Below, piece by piece: positions 56,601 through 64,000 of a stretch of DNA of 64,000 nt (the stretch's first letter is position 1; each line of letters opens with the position of its first letter). The notes beneath the pieces are model-generated. The model ran no database searches. It saw nothing but the letters and a program-made list of their open reading frames with translations, and had not been told where the DNA came from. The DNA comes from Rheum nobile (lineage: Eukaryota; Streptophyta; Magnoliopsida; Caryophyllales; Polygonaceae): assembly GCA_027886185.1 (NCBI GenBank), contig WOAB01000563.1, positions 5,580,001 through 5,644,000 of the forward strand, given 5' to 3'. The translations under genes were made by a program, and so were the position numbers.

Positions 56601-58921
56601 CTGTCTTACAGATGGATCCCCCGCGAAGTGTCAAAGAAGTGCAGAGGTTTGTCGGGTCAATCAACTACCTTGGGCGTTTCTGTTCAAAGCTTGCAGAGAG
56701 AAGCCTGCCTTTCTTCTCCACTCTAAGGAGTCCCCAAAACTTCCAATGGACACTCGAATGCGAGGTGGCGTTCGCGGAGCTCAAAACACATTTGACTAAG
56801 CTTCCTACACTAGCCTCGCCAATACAGGGAGAAGAATTACAGCTATACTTAGCTACATGATCGAGAGCGATCAGCGCAGTTCTATTCCGCGAGCAAGAAA
56901 AACCAGTATACTTCGTAAGTAAAGCACTGGGATTAGCCGAGACGAGATATCCACCTATCGAAAAGGTAGCTTTGGCCCTTATCACTGCCGCGCGGAAGCT
57001 TCGCCCATACTTTCAAGCACATCCCATCCAAGTCTTGTCCGACCTCCCTTTGCGATGCATGTTCAGAAGACCCACCATGTCGGGAAGGTTGACCAAGTGG
57101 ATAGTAGAGCTGTCAGAGTTCGATGTGGAATACCGACCTCGCCCAGCAATCAAGGTGCAATCCCTGGCTGACTTTCTAGTGGAAACCAGTTTTCGCGAAG
57201 CTGAGGAAGAAGAAACAGTTGAAAAAGAGTAGTGGGTCTTGTTCGCGGATGGGGCTGTAAACGAAGAAGGGAATGGGGCCGGCATTACTCTCACATCACC
57301 TGGAGGAGAGTAGTTCGACTATGCATTAAATCTCGAATTCGAAGCCACAAACAACGAAGCGGAATACGAGGCACTCCTCACGGGACTCGATCTTGCTTTA
57401 GCCAGCGGGGCTCGAAGGGTAAAATGCTATAGCGACTCAGAAGTAATGGTGAAACAGATACAAGGGGAATACGAAGCTCGGACAGGGAATTTACCCGCGT
57501 ATCACGCCAAAGCCAAGGTACTCATCAACGCCTTAGATCATTTTGAAATACAGGCCATCCCGCGTAGAGAGAATTCCAGAGCCGATGAACTTGCTAAGCT
57601 TGGGTCAAAAGCCAGAACTCACAGACAGATATGGGTAGACTCCAGGGTTTCCCGGGCCATCAACGCGGACGTAATGATGCTTGATTCAGAATAGGATAAG
57701 AACGATTGGAGAGCTCCCATCATGCAGTATATCACCACTGGCTTCGCGCCAGAAAACGCTCACGAAGAAAGAAAACTGCCGATAAGGGCAAGCCGCTTCT
57801 ACATCAAGGGAGGGGTATTATACAAGCGAGGGTACATGGCAACAGGCCTAAAATGCATACCCATTGAGGAAGGTAAAGAGCTAATGATAGAGGTCCATGG
57901 AGGATTATGTGGAGGACATACAAGATGGAGGGCTCTGGTTCACAAGGCGCTACGCGCTGGATACTTCTGGCCTACAATGAAGAAAGACGCCCTCCACACG
58001 GCTCAGACCTGTGATGCATGCCAGAGGCACGCGCCAACTTCACATAGACCGGGGGTCGAGTTGCAGGCCATCAGCGCCCCATGCCCCTTCGCGAAGTGGG
58101 GAATGGATCTGCTAGGGCCCTTCCCGCGGGCGCCTGGGCAACTGCAGTTCATACTAGTCGCAATCGATTACTTCACCAAATGGGTTGAAGCCGTCCCCCT
58201 AGCTACAACAATTGTTGGCCGAGTCAAGAAATTCCTATGGCAGAACATCATCTGCCGATTCGGGCTCCCCCAGAGCGTTGTTACTGACAGAGGTCCACAA
58301 TTCAACACTGAGAAGCTGATCAACTTCTGCGAAAGCCTGGGCATCAGACTGCAATTCGCCTCCGTCTCACACCCTCAATGCAATGGCCAAGTAGAGAACA
58401 CGAATCAGAGGATCCTGTTCGACCTTAGGAGAAGGCTCACGTGAGCAAAAGGGAGATGGGCAGAGGCCCTCCCTTTGGTCCTCTGGGCTAACAGAACCAC
58501 GTCTAAACGGGGAACAGGAGAAACACCTTTTGCGCTGACTTACGGGTTCGAAGCTGTCATACCTATAGAACATCTCTTCCCAAGTGAGAGACTCTTGGAC
58601 TACGACGAGGAAAGCAACACCGAAAAACTACAGCTAGAGCTACAACTGGCCGAAGAAATTCGAGAGATGGCGTCAATCCGCGAAAATGAATACAAGCGGC
58701 GTATAGCAACATATTACAACAAAAAAGTGAAAGGGCGCAAGTTCACGGAGGGAGACCTAGTGCTCAGAAAAACAGAAGGGGGAAAGCTTGATCCAGCATG
58801 AGAAGGCCCCTACATAGTCGCACGCGAAGTAGCACCAGGAGCATATCGCCTCAAAGACCACGCGGGGAATATGGTTCCAAACTCATGGAACATCATGAGG
58901 CTCCGCAAATATTACCCGTGA
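53678..58921 (+). pseudogene. gag-pol: Element F gag-pol polyprotein with eight stop codons
   Basis: A single frame of about 1,747 codons runs from the ATG at 53,678 to the TGA at 58,919 without any frameshift. It holds gag (53,678 to about 54,930), aspartic protease (VDT then a stop in place of the active-site Gly, 55,265), RT (CVDFIDLNKACPKDSYPLP; catalytic YVDD at about 56,404), RNase H, a second archaeal-type RNase H (LFADGAVNEEGNGAG, TNNEAEYEALL, CYSDSEVMVKQ), and integrase with HHCC zinc residues (GLCGGH, CDACQRH), core Asp in GMDLLGPF and VTDRGPQF, and Glu in NGQVENTNQ. Premature stops are at 54,317, 55,265, 56,858, 57,230, 57,311, 57,692, 58,442 and 58,799. All are TAG or TGA. Confidence 0.87.
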
Positions 58922-60111
58922 AGAGAAACCCACCCCAGGTATGATACCGAAAAACTCAAAACTGGCCCTACCCGCAAAAAGCTTTTTCACCACGAAAACC
59001 TTAAAAACTAAAGCTCCACCTTATACAGGCCTTGGGAATGTGATGCAAAAGATGAAAAGCCAGAGGCCTGGGGGCTGAACGAAATAAAAACGATAAGGAA
59101 AAAAGCAACTAAAGCAATAAACAATGGTATTGAGCTCAGCCATATCGAGTCAATACGCGTAGCAATACCCAAACGGTATCGGCCATGTAATGGCGGTACG
59201 CGTAGCAACACCAGACGACACTGACTCGGCAAGAGTGAGCAGTGGACGTAGCCCCACCCAGACGATGTCGGATCAATGGATGGACATGCATAGCAATACC
59301 CAAACGGTACCGGCCATGTAATGGTGGTACGCGTAGCAACACCAGACGACACTGACTCGGCAAGAGTGAGCAGTGGACGTAGCCCCACCCAGACGATGTC
59401 GGATCAATGGATCGACATGCGTAGCCCCACCCAGACGATGTTTGATCAATGGATCGACATGTGTAGCCCCACCCAGACGGTGTCTGATCGACGGATCGAC
59501 ACGCGTAGCAATACCCAGAACGGCACTAGCTTGGCAAGGCTAAGCTGGTGCGCGTAGCAAGTCTAGACCGTGTCGGTTGCTTGGCATCCAGCACGCGTAG
59601 CAATATGGCAAGTCCTTCGCAAGCTAGAAGCAAAGTAGCGATAAGGTATGAACAACGCAACCGTACAATATATTGGTTATTACAAAAATCAAGTCCTTTA
59701 ACGAGTAAAGCAATGATGAAACAGGGCTATCCCAAGACAAAACAAACATGCAAGCAAAAGGAGAAGCAAGGCAACACACGTGGAGCAATGACAGGATCGG
59801 AGAATTTTTCGTAAGAAACACTAGAAAGCTTTCTTATATATTGCATAAGGTTGTAATTACAAGGCATTTTCGCCATTACAAAAAGCACAATAGAACTTTT
59901 ATTTACTCGAAACAGTGCTAGCCCACGCGAAATACATCAAAACAACAAAACAAAGTGGCTAAGCAAAGCACGTAAACATTACACCTAAAATATACGCGAG
60001 ACCACCCTTTACTGCCCCCTTCCTAATACTTCTTCTAGTCTCCGAAGACAAGAAGAAGCATGGGGGGGAGAAGGGGGATCATATACAAAAATACAAAAGC
60101 AAAGCGACACC
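58922..60111 (+). other. Element F post-pol region with tandem repeats
   Basis: No protein is supported. At about 59,158-59,545 lie two units of about 131 bp (GTAGCAATACCCAAACGGTA at both starts), then three units of about 42 bp (GTAGCCCCACCCAGACG). A purine tract GCATGGGGGGGAGAAGGGGG is at about 60,059-60,078. Tandem repeats behind pol are usual for Tat elements. Confidence 0.65.
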
Positions 60112-60492
60112 CTACAGGCCCGCTGCGCGGAGAGAAAGGAGTAGAAAGCCTGGAGGAGGCGGCCCATGAGCATAGATATTAACGGGCCCTTCCCGCCCTA
60201 GACGGGCAATGCGAGCCGTGTCGTAATTAGTCCGGATCTCCCGGAGGCGTCGCCCTCGAGCATGAGGGTGAGGAAAGTAGAAAAGATGACCCACACCATA
60301 GTCAACAGCATTTGGGAAAAGGCGGGCGCGGAGAACATGCAAGTCAAATTCTCCCACCCCCTCTCCCACATCTTCCATATCCAGGCTCCAAATCCAACCA
60401 CTATCGTAGCGGTGAACGGCGGACAGGCGACGATCCCCTCGCTGACATACAATGCGACCTCCGTGGTGAGCAACCAATACTAGGTTAACCAT
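60112..60492 (-). CDS. Antisense ORF in element F, unknown function
   Basis: A minus-strand frame of 126 residues starts at an ATG at 60,492. It begins with a short hydrophobic stretch (MVNLVLVA) and contains an acidic middle and an Arg-rich end with a proline run. I do not recognise it. It lies between pol and the larger antisense gene, and may be an accessory frame or chance. Confidence 0.35.
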   Translation of the reverse strand: MVNLVLVAHHGGRIVCQRGDRRLSAVHRYDSGWIWSLDMEDVGEGVGEFDLHVLRARLFPNAVDYGVGHLFYFPHPHARGRRLREIRTNYDTARIARLGREGPVNIYAHGPPPPGFLLLSLRAAGL

Positions 60493-61237
60493 GATCGCTG
60501 AACAAAGCACAAAGAAGAAGAAGAGGAGTGGAAGTAGAAGAGAAGCGGATGAAAAAGAGAAAGGAAACAAGGGGTACTTATAGAGGAGTTGAGGTAACCG
60601 CACAAGGAGCAGTTGACTCCCCAAGAGAGAAGAGGAACCGCCCTCAAGGCATTAACTGCCCTCTTCCATCTCTCTCTCTCTCTCTCTCCCTCTCCCTCTC
60701 TCTCTCTCTCCCATAATGAAGAAATGCAATCAGTATTAAAGGTCAAGAATGACTGATGTGATGAGACTAAATAGCATTTAAGAAAGGTAATAAGAGGATG
60801 GGGCTATTACCGAGGCCGTCAGCAAAAAACCTGTAACAACATGTATAAACCAAAAATTCGACAAACTTTCCCTCGCGAACCCATAACCTTGAGACAAACG
60901 CAAATAGTATCCACGTTACCATAACAAATACAGCGCGCAACAACAATACTTTTGCCATAACAATAAACTAGAAAAGAGGAAGGGCCAACATAATCCACAA
61001 AAAACAACACCTTCAGAGTATCAGCATAGTGCCAAAATACATCAGGAGAAAATCCCCAGAATAAAAGCTAGAAAAATAAAACTAGGGTTTAGAAACAAGA
61101 GTACTCGAAGCATCCCCACGCGGAGAACGCTCCCTTGCCCGCTTCACTCCAACAGAAGTAGTCGCCGGAGAAAGTGGTTTCTTGACAAAAGGATCCTCAT
61201 CTATCAAATCGGTCACTCCCCAAGCTTCAAGCACGGC
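60493..61237. other. Element F internal non-coding stretch with CT microsatellite
   Basis: A CT-rich microsatellite lies at about 60,669-60,711. No other feature is evident. Confidence 0.6.
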
Positions 61238-63210
61238 CTAGTGATCCCATTTTATAAACCCTACGACAGGAGGCTTGTAAGGACGTTTAGGCGTATATTC
61301 CTCCCCAGCGTTATCACGGGGGTTGAGACGAATAGGATCGAGTTTGTAATGGTTGAGGACTTGCCGGGCACCCACCCTCAACCCATAGAAGAAGTCAAAA
61401 GCATCATGATGTGTATAACGGGCCTTCATGCGATAACCGGCCACATATTCGTCCACACCCTCCTGCCTCCCCTCCGCGTGGGACTTATCACGAACTAAAG
61501 GCAGCTCCGCCTGCAAAGACGAAACCTTAGATAAGGCAGCATCCCTCTCCTTTTTCAGACAGTTTAGCTCCGACAAAGCAGCATCTCTCTTTGTCTTCAT
61601 TCGATTCAGCTCCAACTCCGTGCGAATAATCTGGTCGCGAAGAGCACCAACATCAACAGCTTGAGACGCCTCCTTACCCAGAGCACTCAAGGCCTCACGA
61701 CATTCCTTCGCGATCTGCACATAAGAGAAAAACAAAAGAATAAGATCACAACAAATCTGAAATAAACCCATGCAAACAAGAAAAATGCTCACGGTCTCCA
61801 AATGACAACCCACGGAACCTCCGGGGAAAGAAGAATCGCGGGCATGACGACTCGACTTCTTCGACCGTGAAGGTTTTATCTTCAACTTGGCAAGAGGCGG
61901 ATCGGGGCTATCTCCCACTTCAACAACATGCGTCTTCTCCACCGGAGGCAGGGCAGCTGTAACGTCGCCAGCCTCGCCCCCTACCTCCTCCGCGTAACCG
62001 TGGAGAAGTCCTGCACCTCCCATAGCAGAAGGATCTGGGCGAACCCTAGCACAACTAAAGTCGCCCATAATCAACTCTTTCTCCAGATCATCCAAGCCTT
62101 CCAGATACTCGAACTGCATACTGGTGGAAGAACCTGGGAAACGAGCAACGAGACTCAGTCAGACAAGGACCACACACAGAAAAACATTGTTAAAATAAGT
62201 AGCAGCTCACCCCCGCGAGGGTGAAGAGAACTCAAACCCAGCTCCTCGAGCCTCTCCGGGGTCATTAACTGGCTATAATCATAGCTGGTAGAACGGTCAA
62301 ACTTTGAAATCAAAGCTTTCCTCTCAGCTAATTGCTTCTTTTTAGCAGGACCGGCAGCAAGGCATGAAAAATGAAAAGCCCTCCCTGGATGTATGTTAAC
62401 CCTAAATGAACCAGGTATGCGAAGTAAGAACCATTCGTTCCTCCACGGACCCAAATTAGATGGCTTCATAACTAGCTGTCTATATTCTACTTTCCAAGAC
62501 CAATAGCCATCAGCCATATCCCTTGTAGAAATTAGATTCCTTACAACTTCCAGAGAAGGTTCTACGTTGAGCTCGTGACAGTGAAGGAAAAGACAACAGA
62601 AGTTCCTCCAAGAATTGGGATGTAGTTGAATGGGGCTGGTGCCTTGAGCATTTAAAACTTCTTTAAAGAAAGGATGGATTGGCACGCGGAAACCAGCAAG
62701 CAATGACGGCAGGGACACTGCCAAGAAATTCGGAAAATGATGTAACGACAACGAGCCCGCTTCAGGAAGCGCCGACACCGACCCCACGGGGAAAGGGTAC
62801 TGTTTGGCAATCTGGACCAGGTGGTCAAGCTCTAGTGCAGACTCATCTCCATCATCCTCCAAAAAGACAGAATTGTCTGAGAAGGGTAGTCGACGCACAG
62901 GTTTTCTCAGCACCCAAACCTTGGCGCCTCCTGGTCCCGAGTGCGAAGACGAAGACATAGAATTAGGGGAACCAGGGATTTCCTTTCTCCCTGACGGAGA
63001 AGATTCCTCGCGAAGCCCTTCTTCACGTATTCTCTCTGGATCGTATCATGAAGAACGATCGTGCTTAGCTTTATATCGGGCCTCAGGCAAAACCAGTCGC
63101 CTCCGCGAAGGAGGACCTGGGGTAACCAATTCTGTAGCCTCAGAAGACCCCTCTGGCGGGGTACGCCGACTCTGTTCGCTAGAGGACAAAATTTGATGTT
63201 TGTGATTCAT
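61238..63210 (-). pseudogene. Antisense spliced gene of element F
   Basis: On the minus strand a protein of unknown function can be followed from the ATG at 63,210. Exon 1 ends at 62,211 (donor GTGAGC), exon 2 is 62,133-61,793 (acceptor TTTCCCAG, donor GTGAGC), and exon 3 is 61,714-61,238 (acceptor TATGTGCAG). Both introns are under 80 bp, with correct phases. Exon 1 carries the segments LPFSDNSVFLED, ALPEAGSLSLHHFPNF, FFKEVLNAQGTSPIQLHPN and a tryptophan-rich block. Exon 3 has a coiled coil of about 60 residues (RTELELNRMKTKRDAALSEL). An in-frame TGA at 63,046-63,048 (CGA in the other LTR copy) kills this copy. Comparable antisense frames are known in Tat elements; their role is unknown. The first part of exon 1 lies inside the LTR. 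Confidence 0.65.
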
Positions 63211-64000
63211 AACTAAAAGGTTCTCGGACACAGGGAGTTGAATAAAAGAGAAGGGGTACCAAATTTTTAGAGAATCAGAGGGGAACCGACAATCACCCAA
63301 AAGTAAAGGTAGGGCTCATGATGGCAGCGAAAGCGATTAATCCTATCCGAAGAGCGGAAGAAAAACTCCCTGAAAACGCATCTCAAAGATGTAAAGCACA
63401 CAACTTGCAAAGAAACAGAGCAAAGAGTAGAGCCCTGATCGCCGGAAAAGAGCAACCTTTAACCTCACAGTCGCAACAATCCTAGCAATCTCTCATCGTC
63501 ATCACGGAAGTAAAAAGAGGATACGAGGAAAAAACCACAAAGAGAAAGAGATTGTAAACCTTACCTGACGCGGCGTAAGAACCACCTGAAATGCGAGAAT
63601 ACTGAGACTCGGCCACCGAAAAGTCCACAATGGAAGGAAGGGAACGAAAAAGGAGAAGAAGAAAGAAATGTCAAGCAGAAAGAAACCTAAGAAAATATAG
63701 CTTTTATAGGAGGGGGAAGTTAAAAAGGCGCCCAAGGAGACACGTGGTGCAATCCGAGAAAGCCACTTGTTGACCCGGGAAAGCTCGACAGAGAGAGGAG
63801 AATTTTTGAAATTCAAAAAAAAACGCGCCTCAGCAAGAGATACAAAAGAAATAACTTGGGACAACTTCACGGAGAAATTCCCATCTAAAGGACAACCTTG
63901 CTAAAAATTCATTCCAGGGTAATCCACAGTTCCAAGTCTTCACTCATATTTCGCGAAAGACTTGGGAGGCTGGCTGTGGGAGGCGAATTTCTCCTTCGCG
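62722..64000 (+). repeat. 3' LTR of element F (incomplete)
   Basis: This is the part of the second LTR that aligns with 51,707 to about 52,980. It differs by few substitutions and by a five-base difference near 62,775 (GACACCGACCCC against ACACCCC). The left boundary lies somewhere between about 60,080 and 62,722 and cannot be fixed because the first copy is truncated. The right end is beyond the window. Confidence 0.75.

Larger units (their letters stand above)
51707..64000 (+). mobile_element. Element F: Tat-like Ty3/gypsy retrotransposon (left end lost, right end outside)
   Basis: A left-truncated 5' LTR, the primer site TGGCGCCGACCGTGGGGA, gag, protease, RT, two RNase H domains and integrase lie in order. 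A long 3' region follows with tandem repeats and antisense frames, then a second LTR copy that leaves the window. The second, archaeal-type RNase H before integrase and the antisense frames between pol and the 3' LTR are characteristic of the Tat lineage. Eight stop codons break gag-pol, so it is inactive on its own. Confidence 0.87.

Overview
This window looks like nuclear DNA of a flowering plant, probably a eudicot. It holds intron-containing plant genes (a mitochondrial ribosomal protein uL29/L47 gene, an aldo-keto reductase gene and a CC-NB-LRR resistance gene) between thick layers of plant LTR retrotransposons (Copia, Athila-like, Tekay-like and Tat-like Ty3/gypsy). The species cannot be named from what is seen here. 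All identities, counts and boundaries were read by eye.

Layout. (1) 1-25,909 is a nest of retroelements. The oldest layer, element A, is a minus-strand Copia whose polyprotein survives in three blocks: 25,909-24,089, then 14,807-14,513, then 187-1. Its first gap holds element C (14,808-24,083), a minus-strand Tekay-like gypsy element with a perfect GAATT target duplication. Its second gap holds element B (188-14,512), a plus-strand Copia with 0.9 kb LTRs. B is itself split inside its RNase H by element D (4,512-11,987), a plus-strand Athila-like element that lacks reverse transcriptase and integrase. Element E (25,910 to about 27,560) is a truncated LTR related to C, lying in the gag of A. 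(2) 27,560-31,250 is decayed transposon-like DNA. (3) 31,658-41,539 is the gene island. The uL29m gene (minus) and the aldo-keto reductase gene (plus) are head to head; the reductase and the NLR gene (minus) are tail to tail, 83 bp apart. (4) 41,640-50,840 is AT-rich intergenic DNA with a solo LTR, Helitron-like pieces, a very large foldback element (45,197-47,126), a tandem array of about 265 bp units and a MITE candidate. (5) 50,884-51,644 is a minus-strand Copia RNase H fragment. It is followed by 63 bp of a B-type LTR fused to element F. (6) 51,707-64,000 is F, a plus-strand Tat-like gypsy element with a second RNase H, a gag-pol frame broken only by stop codons, and a spliced-looking antisense gene that starts inside its LTR. 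F runs off the right edge.

The most unusual signals are two. First, a 12-bp GC-rich near-palindrome recurs in arrays stepping mostly by 21 bp in three different LTR elements (C, D and E). In both C and D, the two LTRs of one element differ by whole 21-bp units. Second, the foldback element has arms of more than 600 bp, an exact 24-bp array of ACGT palindromes in one arm, and an exact 146-bp tandem array in its loop.
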